The notes under the pieces were generated by a model. The model was given only the letters and a program-made list of their open reading frames with translations. It was not told where the DNA came from and ran no database searches. Position numbers and translations under genes: made by a program. A stretch of DNA of 64,000 bases. Source: a virus. Each line of letters begins with the position of its first letter. The stretch's first letter is position 1. The stretch is taken from IMG/VR virus record IMGVR_UViG_3300019776_000461, positions 1 through 64,000 of that record; one strand, given 5' to 3'. Below, piece after piece: positions 52,531 through 61,803 of the stretch.

Positions 52531-53691
52531 ATGTATTTAGATTACTTTGACAAGTTCAAAGGAATGAGTCCTTACCTTGCGATTGATGAAATAGAATGGA
52601 AGTATATTCAAGAAACATTTGAGAAGGAAGATGTTTTAGAATCGATGGCAACACTTTTAATGACTTATGATTTACCATACGCTGACATTTCTATTGAAGA
52701 TACAACTTCTGAGTTTCAAAAGTTGAAGGCGATTAAGTGGAAAGAAATGTTAAAAGAAGGTAAGTGGAAAGCCAGACATAGTTACAATTTAGATTTTGAA
52801 TGGAACGGAAAACCATTATTCTTTTCAAGAAGTAATGTAGGTAACTCTGCATCAAATTACTTTCAACAGGTAAACCGTTGGAAAGTTGATGCTGCATACT
52901 CACCTGGTCCAGCAAGAAGTTGGACTTCTCTTCGTTCTATGATTTCTATATCAAAAGCGTTCTATACATTGAAATTTAAAAAGATTGATAAAGCAGCAGT
53001 TCGTTCTGCACTAAGTCTTAGAAAATATGTTTGCTCTCAATTCAAACCAAATGTTGCAAAGGCATTATACGATATGTATGGTGCTAAAACAATATTAGAC
53101 TTCTCGGCAGGATGGGGTGATAGATTATGTGGATTCTATGCATCGGATAAAGCAGAAACATATATTGGAATAGACCCTGCTCCAAATAATCATTCTGTTT
53201 ATCATGAACAAGCAGATTTTTATTCTAAACAATTAGGTTGGTTTGATACGAAAAAATCAGTACATTTATACGAAGCACCCGCGGAAGATTGGGATAATTC
53301 AGAGTGGATAGGTAAAGTTGATTTAATATTTACATCGCCTCCTTACTTTGATACCGAACGATATTCAAACGATGATAAACAAAGTTGGGTTAGGTACAAG
53401 AATATAGATTCTTGGAACAAAGACTTTTTACATAAGGCATTGGATAATGTATGGGAAACTCTTAAATCTGGTGGTACAATGATTATAAACATTGCAGACA
53501 TTTATAATAGACCAGCAAAATCATATTTGAAAATATGTGAACCTATGGTAGAATACATGAAAGAAAAAGTGGATTGTATATACGAAGGTGCGATGGGTAT
53601 GGAAATGGCAGTACGGCCGTCCGATACTGGAATAGATTATGATGATAAAGCAAAATTTGCAGAACCAATGTGGGTATTCAAAAAGGCATAA
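52531..53691 (+). CDS. DNA methyltransferase, SPPY type, paralogue 1
   Basis: This 386-aa S-adenosylmethionine-dependent methyltransferase is related to the genes at 56977 and 58613. The SAM-binding motif is ILDFSAGWGDRLCGFYASD near 187-205 with YIGIDPAPNN following; the catalytic motif is IFTSPPYFDTERYSNDDKQS near 265-284. SPPY is typical of N4-cytosine and some N6-adenine enzymes. The N-terminal 180 residues may hold target recognition (VNRWKVDAAYSPGPARSW). No restriction nuclease accompanies it. It ends just before gene 43. Confidence 0.85.
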   Translation: MYLDYFDKFKGMSPYLAIDEIEWKYIQETFEKEDVLESMATLLMTYDLPYADISIEDTTSEFQKLKAIKWKEMLKEGKWKARHSYNLDFEWNGKPLFFSRSNVGNSASNYFQQVNRWKVDAAYSPGPARSWTSLRSMISISKAFYTLKFKKIDKAAVRSALSLRKYVCSQFKPNVAKALYDMYGAKTILDFSAGWGDRLCGFYASDKAETYIGIDPAPNNHSVYHEQADFYSKQLGWFDTKKSVHLYEAPAEDWDNSEWIGKVDLIFTSPPYFDTERYSNDDKQSWVRYKNIDSWNKDFLHKALDNVWETLKSGGTMIINIADIYNRPAKSYLKICEPMVEYMKEKVDCIYEGAMGMEMAVRPSDTGIDYDDKAKFAEPMWVFKKA

Positions 53692-53692
53692 A

Positions 53693-56209
53693 ATGTATCA
53701 AAATATATTTGTTAAAACAAACACAAAAGAAGCATGGGTATGGGATGATACTAAAGGACTTTTGTATTTTAATTATACTCCATACGCTTACCGTAGAGAT
53801 TCAAACGGTAAGTTTGTTTCGTTATATGGAGACAAATTATCTAAGGTAACTGAATTCACAAAGAATGATCCAGACTTATTTGAATCTGATGTTGCTGAAA
53901 CTACACGCATTCTTGTTGATATGTACCATGAATCCGATATTCCATCGAAAGCGATTGTTACAATGGCGTTCGATATTGAGGTTGAAATGATTACAGGTAC
54001 GCCAGATCCAACCGAAGGTAACAATGAAATAACTTCTATCGCTTATCATGATTCAGCAACTAACCACTACACTATGTTGGTGTTGGATAAACAGAAGCGA
54101 TTGAAAAATAGAACTACGGATAATAAAACAATAGTTTCTTGTCCAGATGAAAAAACACTTCTACTTAAATTCTTAGCAGGTATAGAAGAAATTCAACCGC
54201 ATATTATGACTGGTTGGAATTGTGATGCATTCGATATTCCATATTTGTATAATAGAATAAAGAGAGTTCTTGGTAAGAAGCAAGCACATCGTATGTCACC
54301 TATAAATGAAATGTTTTTTTCTCCTTATAGAAATCGATGGAGTATTGCTGGTATTTCTGTATTGGATTACATGACTGTTTATAAAAAGTTCTCATATAAA
54401 GAGTTACCATCGTACGCACTTAATGCAGTTTGTATGACCGAGTTAGGTCGTGGTAAGGTTGAGTATGAAGGTAACTTAGATGATTTGATGGAAAACGATA
54501 TTGAAACGTTTATCGAATACAATATAACTGACGTTGAACTTGTTCTTGAATTAGACAAGAAGTTGCAGTATATAGACTTAGTGCGTGGTATTTGCCACGT
54601 TGGTCATGTTCCATACGAGGATTTTGTTTACTCTTCAAAGTATCTTGAGGGTGCTTTGTTATCGTACCTTAAAAATGTTGGAGGTATAGTTGCACCAAAT
54701 AAACCAGCTGATAGACAAGAAAAAATGGCAGAGTTACGAGAGAGCGGTGAACAAGGATTCATTGGTGCTTTCGTTAAAGACCCAATTCCTGGCCGTTACG
54801 AGTGGATGTATGACTTAGATTTAACTTCTCTGTATCCATCTATTATTATGACTTTGAATATTTCTCCTGAAACAAAGATTGCTAAAATAGATAACTGGTC
54901 TGCTGAGGATTTTATTCGTGGTAAGAATGATGAATATTTCGTTGCAGGTGAAATGGTTTCAAAAGAAAAGTTAAAAGCGTTTTTGGATAAATACAAATAC
55001 ACCGTTGCTTCCAATGGTGTGATGTATAGTTCCGATAAGGTTGGATTGATTCCTGCTATTCTAAACGATTGGTTTGATAAACGTGTTCAGTATAAAGATG
55101 AAATGAAAAAATGGGGTAAAGAAGGCGATACAGAGAAGTATGAGTTCTATAAGAAAAGACAACTTGTTCAAAAGATTCTTCTTAATTCATTGTATGGTGT
55201 ATTAGGTTTACCTGCATTTCGTTTCTATGATATTGATAATGCAGAAGCGGTTACACTTTCTGGTCAAACTGTAATTAAGAAAACAGAAGCAGCGATTAAC
55301 ATGAAGTATAATAAAGAGTTGGGTTCAGACAATGTTGATTACGTACAATATGTTGATACCGATTCTGTGTTTGTTTCTTGTTTACCGTTGGTAAAGAATA
55401 GATTTCCTGGTATTGATACTAACAATATTGAGTTGATGACTCCAAAGATTTACGAGATTGCAACGGAAGTACAAGATTATGTAAATGAGTTCTACAATAT
55501 ATTTGCAAAGAAAGTATTCAACACAGACAAACATCGCTTAGAAATTAAACAAGAGATGATTGGACGTACAGGTTTTTGGCAAAAGAAAAAAAGATATGCA
55601 TTATGGATTATTTCTGACAACGGTGTTCAGATGGATAAGTTGGAAGTTAAAGGGTTGGACATTGTTCGCTCTTCATTTCCAAAATCATTTCAGAAGTTTA
55701 TGAAGGCGGTACTAATTGATATTCTGAAAGGTAGAGAAAAAGTAGAATTAGATGAAGATATTCTAAAATTCAAACGAGACTTAGGTACAGTTCTATATGC
55801 TGAATTGGCTAAGAACTCTTCTATAAAAGACATTAAAAAATATCAAGAGCGTTTAACAGTTGATGTGTTAGGTAAGTTTGGTAAAGGAACGCCTGCTCAT
55901 ATTAAAGCAGCGATGAATTACAATAACCTATTAAAGTTATTTAATTGTCCACCGAAGTTTCCAGCAATTAAAAACGGTGATAAGGTTAAAGTTGTTTACT
56001 TGAAAAACAATCGGTACGGTTTAGAAGAGCTAGCATTCAGAGGAGATTCAGATCCAGAAGAAATTATAGAATTTATCAAGGAGAACTTTGATGCTGACGA
56101 GTTGTTTATGTCAGAATTGGATTCAAAGTTACGTGGGTTCTATGAATCAATGAAGTGGGAGTTCCCAACGGAAAGTAAAAAGGTTGCACAGAAGTTTTTT
56201 TCTTTCTAA
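53693..56209 (+). CDS. 43: Replicative DNA polymerase, gp43 (family B)
   Basis: This 838-aa polymerase copies the phage genome and proofreads. The exonuclease motif is MAFDIEVE near 91-98 (Asp94, Glu96), with Exo II in MTGWNCDAFDIPYLYNR. Polymerase motif A is DLDLTSLYPSIIM near 373-385, motif B KKRQLVQKILLNSLYGVLG near 482-500 and motif C YVDTDSVFVS near 551-560. Length is near T4 gp43 (898). ATG 53693 follows the methyltransferase stop by 1 nt. Confidence 0.96.
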   Translation: MYQNIFVKTNTKEAWVWDDTKGLLYFNYTPYAYRRDSNGKFVSLYGDKLSKVTEFTKNDPDLFESDVAETTRILVDMYHESDIPSKAIVTMAFDIEVEMITGTPDPTEGNNEITSIAYHDSATNHYTMLVLDKQKRLKNRTTDNKTIVSCPDEKTLLLKFLAGIEEIQPHIMTGWNCDAFDIPYLYNRIKRVLGKKQAHRMSPINEMFFSPYRNRWSIAGISVLDYMTVYKKFSYKELPSYALNAVCMTELGRGKVEYEGNLDDLMENDIETFIEYNITDVELVLELDKKLQYIDLVRGICHVGHVPYEDFVYSSKYLEGALLSYLKNVGGIVAPNKPADRQEKMAELRESGEQGFIGAFVKDPIPGRYEWMYDLDLTSLYPSIIMTLNISPETKIAKIDNWSAEDFIRGKNDEYFVAGEMVSKEKLKAFLDKYKYTVASNGVMYSSDKVGLIPAILNDWFDKRVQYKDEMKKWGKEGDTEKYEFYKKRQLVQKILLNSLYGVLGLPAFRFYDIDNAEAVTLSGQTVIKKTEAAINMKYNKELGSDNVDYVQYVDTDSVFVSCLPLVKNRFPGIDTNNIELMTPKIYEIATEVQDYVNEFYNIFAKKVFNTDKHRLEIKQEMIGRTGFWQKKKRYALWIISDNGVQMDKLEVKGLDIVRSSFPKSFQKFMKAVLIDILKGREKVELDEDILKFKRDLGTVLYAELAKNSSIKDIKKYQERLTVDVLGKFGKGTPAHIKAAMNYNNLLKLFNCPPKFPAIKNGDKVKVVYLKNNRYGLEELAFRGDSDPEEIIEFIKENFDADELFMSELDSKLRGFYESMKWEFPTESKKVAQKFFSF

Positions 56210-56218
56210 ATAATTTAG

Positions 56219-56226
56219 TATATTTG
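56219..56226 (+). promoter_or_regulatory. Bacteroidetes-type -7 box TATATTTG upstream of gene 45
   Basis: TATATTTG, ending 31 nt before ATG 56258. The -33 region holds a T-run instead of a clear TTTG. Confidence 0.65.
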
Positions 56227-56257
56227 TGGAAATTATTATTATAAAAGGATTCGTGTT

Positions 56258-56977
56258 ATGGAAAAATCAAAGTTATTAAACTTCATTAGCAAATATCACT
56301 TGGGTAAATTAGTTCAATCTGTTGCTTGGAATGCAAACGGTGGATTAACAACTCGTTTTATTTCTGATGACAAATGTGTTGTGGGAGAAATTAAACTAAA
56401 AAGTTTCAGCGGTCAAGTAGCAAAGTTTGGTGTGTACGATACAAACTTACTTACAAGTCTTCTTGGTGTTCTTGGTAACACTATTGACTTCAAAATTAAC
56501 GGTGCAGACGATAAAGCATTCGCTTTAACATTAAGTGATAAATCTACAACTGTTAATTATATGTTAGCTGATTTGGCAGTAATTCCACCTGCACCAGAGT
56601 TGAAAGAACTTCCACCATTTGAATTAGAAATGTCAATTACAAAAGATTTTATTGATAAGTTTATCAAAGCTAAATCTGCTTTATCTGATATTGAAAAGTT
56701 TACTATTCTTAAAAACGGTAAGACTGATAAATGGCAAATTGTAATTGGTTATGCTAATACAAACTCTAATAGAATTTCAATCGATATTGATTGTACTTGC
56801 GAACAAGATTTTGAACCAATTTCTTTTTCAGCAAAGTATTTCAAAGAAATTCTATCGGCAAATAAAGATTTGAACGGTGGTTCAATGAAAGTTTCCTCAC
56901 AAGGTTTAGCAAAAGTTGAATTTGATATTGACGATTTTGAATCAAGATATTTCTTAGTAAAATTGGAAAACAACTAA
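56258..56977 (+). CDS. 45: Sliding clamp, gp45
   Basis: This 239-aa protein is the polymerase processivity ring, which in T4 also activates late transcription together with the late sigma. Length matches T4 gp45 (228), and VYDTNLLTSLLGVLGNTIDF, then YMLADLAVIPPAPELKELPP fit its layout of two beta-alpha-beta domains. Gene order with gp44 and gp62 nearby confirms it. It overlaps the next gene by one base. Confidence 0.88.
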   Translation: MEKSKLLNFISKYHLGKLVQSVAWNANGGLTTRFISDDKCVVGEIKLKSFSGQVAKFGVYDTNLLTSLLGVLGNTIDFKINGADDKAFALTLSDKSTTVNYMLADLAVIPPAPELKELPPFELEMSITKDFIDKFIKAKSALSDIEKFTILKNGKTDKWQIVIGYANTNSNRISIDIDCTCEQDFEPISFSAKYFKEILSANKDLNGGSMKVSSQGLAKVEFDIDDFESRYFLVKLENN

Positions 56978-58611
56978 TGAAAAAGTATTTCTATGAAAAA
57001 AGTGATATTCTGTCCTGGCCATCGAACATAACGTATGGCGAACTGGTTACGTTTGACGATAACAGGTTTTATGAATGGGCAGAAGATTTACGAATGAGGA
57101 TTCTAACTGATTGGGATAATAATGGGAAACCACCAGTCGTTGGAAGAACTGAGGAAGAGATTAATCAATCATTCTCGAAACTCCGTCAGTTTAACGCTTC
57201 ATCTATTTTTCATAGTGTGGAAGATGGCAATGACTCTGACATGATTGGAGTCATTGCTAATTTCACAAAAGTTGGTTCTGCTGCAAATCAATTCTTTCCA
57301 ACAATGCTAAAAACTAAAATTGCATCTGGCATGGGAAGTGATTCTGGTAAATCGATTTACGATTATTTTACAGACTCTATGAAAGAAACATTTCATCATA
57401 TTATGAAGAGAAGTGTTTACAACGATTCTATGTATTTGTACAGTAAGTCTTTATCTTCAAATCAAGTAAAGAATCCTTACTTCAAAGAAGGTGAAACTCT
57501 TCGTGATTTCTTCATGGCGTATAAAAATGGTGATGGAAGATTCGATGGACAAGGTGTTCGTATTTCTAAAATATCGTGCACTCTACAAACTCAAAGTAAG
57601 AAATATAAAAAGTATTTAACTATAAAGGCAGATGAGATTAGACAGTTCTTAGCGGAAGGTTTGATTGATGACTTCATGTTATTTACTTTGGGTAATCCAG
57701 AAGATTTAACTGATACATTTAATATACAAAAAGAAGGTTCTGAACCGAGGGCAAATGTTTATATTGTTCGTGTTTACGAAAAGAATATAAAACTATTTCC
57801 AAGTGCAATACAAGTATTTCGTATGTCATTCTGTCAGCCAGCGGTAAACTTTCCGCCTATGACCGCAAAGTTTCTTTATGAACACTTTACACAACATATA
57901 CCTGCAAGTGAAACAGTAACAGTATATGACCCAAGTTCTGGCTGGGGTGGTCGTATTTTAGGTGCAATGTCTGTTGGTCGCCCAATACATTATGTTGGAA
58001 CAGACCCAAATACAGATAACTTTATTGATGAATTAGGAATAAGTCGTTATGAATACCTTGCAGACTTTTTTCTAAAATCAATAGGCGAGCGAGGTACAAA
58101 TGTATCTTCAAAGTTTTTTGTTACAAATGAAAATCATACATACGAACTTTTCCAAGATGGTTCGGAAACAATTCAATTTAATCCTAAATTTCAAAAGTAT
58201 AAAGGTAAGTTAGATTTTGTTTTTACTTCACCTCCATACTTTAATAGAGAAATGTATTCTGATGATGCAACTCAATCGTATAAAGCACATAGTGAGTATG
58301 CTGATTGGCGTGATAACTTTTTACGCCCAACATTAGAAACAGCGGTTGCTTATTTGAAATCAGATCGTTATCTTTGTTGGAATATAGCTGATATTAGAAT
58401 TTCAACTAACAAAATAGTTCACCTTGAAAAAGATTCAATTGATATATTAGAATCATTGGGAATGGAGTATGTAGGTAAATTTGGAATGGCAATGGGTAGA
58501 ATGATTGGTAACTCAGACCAAGAAAAATTGGCTGAAAGAACTTCTAATAAAGTTTTTCACAAAGGTCAATGGTGGAAACAAGAACCTATTTTTATATTTA
58601 AAAAACCATAA
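56977..58611 (+). CDS. DNA methyltransferase, SPPY type, paralogue 2 (long form)
   Basis: This 544-aa protein shows the same core as its paralogues: VYDPSSGWGGRILGAMSVG near 316-334, HYVGTDPNTDN, and FTSPPYFNREMYSDDATQS near 414-432, ending EPIFIFKKP. The N-terminal 310 residues are specific and may contain the target-recognition region (KISCTLQTQSKKYKKYL). It starts on the last base of gene 45 and ends 1 nt before paralogue 3. Confidence 0.82.
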   Translation: MKKYFYEKSDILSWPSNITYGELVTFDDNRFYEWAEDLRMRILTDWDNNGKPPVVGRTEEEINQSFSKLRQFNASSIFHSVEDGNDSDMIGVIANFTKVGSAANQFFPTMLKTKIASGMGSDSGKSIYDYFTDSMKETFHHIMKRSVYNDSMYLYSKSLSSNQVKNPYFKEGETLRDFFMAYKNGDGRFDGQGVRISKISCTLQTQSKKYKKYLTIKADEIRQFLAEGLIDDFMLFTLGNPEDLTDTFNIQKEGSEPRANVYIVRVYEKNIKLFPSAIQVFRMSFCQPAVNFPPMTAKFLYEHFTQHIPASETVTVYDPSSGWGGRILGAMSVGRPIHYVGTDPNTDNFIDELGISRYEYLADFFLKSIGERGTNVSSKFFVTNENHTYELFQDGSETIQFNPKFQKYKGKLDFVFTSPPYFNREMYSDDATQSYKAHSEYADWRDNFLRPTLETAVAYLKSDRYLCWNIADIRISTNKIVHLEKDSIDILESLGMEYVGKFGMAMGRMIGNSDQEKLAERTSNKVFHKGQWWKQEPIFIFKKP

Positions 58612-58612
58612 A

Positions 58613-59698
58613 ATGAAAATTGATATTGAAAGTTTTGGAAAATTTATAAATGCTGACCCACTTGAAATTCGTTTGTGGAAAGAAACAGATGAATTTTTTA
58701 GTGACAAGCGTACGTTAGATGATACAATAGATTGTGTTTTTCAGTATTACCGTAAACATGGTTATCCATATATGAGTATTACTGATGAAGAAAAACATGA
58801 ACACATGAAGAAACTTCAAAAATATGACTACGATAAACTGTTTAAGAATAATGATATTATTCAAACAATGCATGGACTTCGCTTGGCTTGGTCTTATTTT
58901 CCACATGGAATGGAAGTGAAATGTGGTAATTCTAAAATGTCTCCTATGGATAATTTTTTGAATGACCATACATTTAAGATGACAATACGTAAGTGCTTGA
59001 AATGGTTATATAAGCACACGGGCAATGGAAGTTGGCAAGAAAACCGTTTACGTCAATCATTAAAAATATATTCTGGTGTTCAAGGTGTTTCAAACTTTAG
59101 ACCAACTGCTGCAGGTGCTATATATAAAAGATTTGGTGGCAATGGTGTAATGTGGGATATGTCATGTGGTTGGGGTGGTAGATTAGTTGGTGCATTAGCA
59201 TCACCGTATATCGAAACATATATTGGAACAGAACCATCAACGAAAACATTTGAAGGACTTTGTAAACTACGTGATGATTTCTCGTATCTTGGTAAAGATA
59301 TTCAACTACACATGATGGGTTCAGAAGATTTTATTCCAGAGAAAGAAAGTTTAGATTTGTGTTTTACTTCACCACCATATTTCGATACAGAAAAATATGC
59401 AGATGAAGAAACTCAATCGTATAACAAGTTTCCAACTCGTGATACTTGGGGTTCTGGCTTTCTTTTTGGAACATTTAAGAATTGTTTCCATGGGTTGAAG
59501 CCAGGTGGTTATATGTTAATAAACATTGCTAATACACCGAAGTATAAAGACTTAGAAGAAATGACAATTCATTATGCAAAAGAAGCTGGATTTATTGAAG
59601 AAAATACTATAAATCTTATTCTTTCTTCTGTAATGGGTGCTGGTTATAAAAGAGAACCTATTTTTATATTTCGGAAGCCGTTGGTAGATAAGGAATAA
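58613..59698 (+). CDS. DNA methyltransferase, SPPY type, paralogue 3
   Basis: This 361-aa protein has MWDMSCGWGGRLVGALASP near 179-197, YIGTEPSTKTF, and CFTSPPYFDTEKYADEETQ near 250-268, ending EPIFIFRKPLVDKE like paralogue 2. The first 175 residues differ from the other copies, which suggests a different target. ATG 58613 follows the previous stop by 1 nt; a longer in-frame start lies inside the previous gene. The three copies suggest protection against several host nucleases. Confidence 0.83.
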   Translation: MKIDIESFGKFINADPLEIRLWKETDEFFSDKRTLDDTIDCVFQYYRKHGYPYMSITDEEKHEHMKKLQKYDYDKLFKNNDIIQTMHGLRLAWSYFPHGMEVKCGNSKMSPMDNFLNDHTFKMTIRKCLKWLYKHTGNGSWQENRLRQSLKIYSGVQGVSNFRPTAAGAIYKRFGGNGVMWDMSCGWGGRLVGALASPYIETYIGTEPSTKTFEGLCKLRDDFSYLGKDIQLHMMGSEDFIPEKESLDLCFTSPPYFDTEKYADEETQSYNKFPTRDTWGSGFLFGTFKNCFHGLKPGGYMLINIANTPKYKDLEEMTIHYAKEAGFIEENTINLILSSVMGAGYKREPIFIFRKPLVDKE

Positions 59699-59711
59699 GT
59701 TCGTATATTTG
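59681..59711 (+). promoter_or_regulatory. Bacteroidetes-type promoter (TTG, 20 nt, TATATTTG) for gene 44
   Basis: TTG at 59681-59683 and TATATTTG at 59704-59711 are 20 nt apart, a consensus match, ending 32 nt before ATG 59744. Confidence 0.78.
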
Positions 59712-59743
59712 TAGAAATTAATTATTAAAAATATAGGTTATGT

Positions 59744-60688
59744 ATGTTTAACACATCTCATACAATTTGGAACGAGAAGTATCGTCCCGAAACACTTGAA
59801 ACTTACGTTGGGAATCCAACAGTTAAAGAAACTTTTCAACAATATATTAAAACAAATGATGTACCGCACTTACTTTTACATGGTGATGCTGGTAGCGGTA
59901 AAACAACTCTTGCTAAAATTGTTGCTAACACCATCGCAAAAGATAACTACATTTATATCAACGCATCAGATGAAAACTCAGTAGATACTGTTCGTGATAA
60001 GATTAAACAGTTTGCTTCTTCAATTGGATTTGGTGGATTAAAACTTATTATTCTTGATGAGTGTGATTACATGACACCGAATGCACAAGCAGCGTTACGG
60101 AATGTTATTGAAACATTTAGTAAAACTACTCGTTTCATTTTAACTTGCAACTATGTTGAAAAGATTATTGACCCGATTCAATCTCGTTGTCAGATATTTA
60201 ACATAGTACCACCATCGAAGAAAGAAGTTGCACAACACCTCGTAAATATTTTGGAGAGCGAGAAAGTTACATACAACAAAGAACATCTTGTTAGTATTAT
60301 CAATTCAAACTATCCTGATATTCGTAGAGTTATTAATACAACTCAACGATGCGTAATCGATGGTAAACTGAAATTAGATGAATCAACATTAGTGGAAACT
60401 AACTACTTTTCAACTATTGTTGATTTATTGAAATCAGATAAAAACAAAAGAGAGAAGTTTGAAGGTATTCGTCAGATACTTGCAGACAATCATGCGAGAG
60501 ATTTTAATCAACTGTTTCGTTATCTCTATGATAATGTAGATAGTTACGCAAGCGGTTTCGTATCAACTATTATTTTAATCATTGCAGAAACACAATATAA
60601 AGATAGTTTTGTGGTTGACCACGAAATAAATGCAATGGCAATGTTTATTCAAATTATTATGGAAATTGAACAAAGGAGGAAAGGATGA
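59744..60688 (+). CDS. 44: Clamp loader large subunit, gp44
   Basis: This 314-aa AAA+ ATPase opens the gp45 ring. Key features are WNEKYRPETLETYVGNP, Walker A GDAGSGKT at 47-54, Walker B LIILDECDYM near 101-110 and the SRC arginine-finger motif (PIQSRCQIF) near 147. T4 gp44 has 319 aa. It overlaps the next gene by 4 nt (ATGA). Confidence 0.95.
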   Translation: MFNTSHTIWNEKYRPETLETYVGNPTVKETFQQYIKTNDVPHLLLHGDAGSGKTTLAKIVANTIAKDNYIYINASDENSVDTVRDKIKQFASSIGFGGLKLIILDECDYMTPNAQAALRNVIETFSKTTRFILTCNYVEKIIDPIQSRCQIFNIVPPSKKEVAQHLVNILESEKVTYNKEHLVSIINSNYPDIRRVINTTQRCVIDGKLKLDESTLVETNYFSTIVDLLKSDKNKREKFEGIRQILADNHARDFNQLFRYLYDNVDSYASGFVSTIILIIAETQYKDSFVVDHEINAMAMFIQIIMEIEQRRKG

Positions 60689-60954
60689 GTGTATTTGATA
60701 TTAATGGAGGTGGGCAACCATCAGGACAAGAACCACAGAGAGTTAATGTTGACTTGAATCAAGCAAGTGATATTGTTTGTTCAAATTGTGGCGGAAAGTT
60801 TTTTCATGAAGTAACATTCTTCAAAAAGATTTCTGCACTACTTTCTCCAACAGGACAAGAAGGAATTATTCCAATTCCAACTTACGCTTGCCTTGAGTGT
60901 GGAAATATTAATGAAGAGTTTTTACCAACAAGAAGACAACAACTAAACGGTTAA
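60685..60954 (+). CDS. Small zinc-ribbon protein between gp44 and gp62
   Basis: This 89-aa protein has two Cys pairs, VCSNCGGKFF and YACLECGNI, spaced about 34 residues apart, forming a likely zinc ribbon, with an unstructured N-terminus (DINGGGQPSGQEPQRVNVDL). It is translationally coupled to gene 44 and lies just before the gp62-like gene. It may take part in replication or transcription; its specific role is unknown. Confidence 0.6.
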   Translation: MSVFDINGGGQPSGQEPQRVNVDLNQASDIVCSNCGGKFFHEVTFFKKISALLSPTGQEGIIPIPTYACLECGNINEEFLPTRRQQLNG

Positions 60955-60967
60955 TAGGATTTTAATA

Positions 60968-61423
60968 ATGGCTGCTAAGAATATATTCGACCACTTAAAA
61001 GGTGTTACACTTCGTAAAACCAAGTGGGAATCCTTATCTGAAGAAGATAAGAAGAGTTGGAACAATTATATGATTTCACGTTTCTTCTCTATGGAGATGG
61101 AACTAACGGACGTAATAAATGAGTTTCAGAAATACTCAAATGGAATATTATCATCGGAGGATTATTATAAACTATTATCGGACGCCTTACCAAAACATTC
61201 GTTCTTTCTAAAGTATGTTAAAGCTAAGAACAGAGTTGACATAGATGCAGAACTAATTACTTTATTTTGTAATCATTTCCAACTTGGAAAGAACGAAGTG
61301 TTTGAGTATATTCGTTTTCTTAAAAGAGAAAACCCAATTGAACTAACTAACATTTTGAAAAAGTACGGCACAAAAGAAGATGTAATAAAAGATTTTGAAA
61401 AGAAACTGAAGACAATTAAATGA
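60968..61423 (+). CDS. 62: Clamp loader small subunit, gp62-like
   Basis: This 151-aa helical protein contains KTKWESLSEEDKKSWNNYMI and SRFFSMEMELTDVINEFQKY, comparable in length and style to T4 gp62 (187). The position after gp44 is the expected one. Sequence similarity to T4 gp62 is not obvious by eye, so the call rests on context. Confidence 0.7.
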   Translation: MAAKNIFDHLKGVTLRKTKWESLSEEDKKSWNNYMISRFFSMEMELTDVINEFQKYSNGILSSEDYYKLLSDALPKHSFFLKYVKAKNRVDIDAELITLFCNHFQLGKNEVFEYIRFLKRENPIELTNILKKYGTKEDVIKDFEKKLKTIK

Positions 61424-61431
61424 GGAATAAA

Positions 61432-61803
61432 ATGGCTATTAAAGAAATAGATTTAGGGCGGAAACAAAATGGGGCTGTATCTGAAATTGAAGAGAAGTTT
61501 CCTAATATGACCAAGGAGTTCAAACGTATTCAACAAGAACAGTATGAACTCTTCTGTGCAAAGCAAAAGAACTATGGCCCAGATAATATTTCCATGGGAA
61601 GTAATCTCGAACGAGAAGACGATCGTAAACTTTCTTTGCAGGGTTTATTCTTTCGTATTAACGATAAGATAAACAGATACAAACAAATGATTATGTTTGG
61701 TTCACAAGACGCAGTTGGTGAATCTCTAAATGATACATTCAAAGATATTTCTGTTTATGGAATTATCGCACAACTTGTTCAATCTGGTAAATGGGGGAAA
61801 TAA
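61432..61803 (+). CDS. Nmad1 / DUF1599-like nucleotide-modification-associated protein
   Basis: This 123-aa protein contains LFCAKQKNYGPDNISMG, FFRINDKINRYKQMIMFGSQ and GESLNDTFKDISVYGIIAQL, which match the pattern of nucleotide modification associated domain 1 (K-x-x-(N/D)YG ... DK-x-x-R ... E-x-x-x-D-x-x-x-Y). Families so named are often found in phages with modified DNA bases. ATG 61432 follows GAGG; an ATG at 61420 overlapping the previous stop is the alternative. Its stop overlaps the metK start by one base. Confidence 0.65.
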   Translation: MAIKEIDLGRKQNGAVSEIEEKFPNMTKEFKRIQQEQYELFCAKQKNYGPDNISMGSNLEREDDRKLSLQGLFFRINDKINRYKQMIMFGSQDAVGESLNDTFKDISVYGIIAQLVQSGKWGK

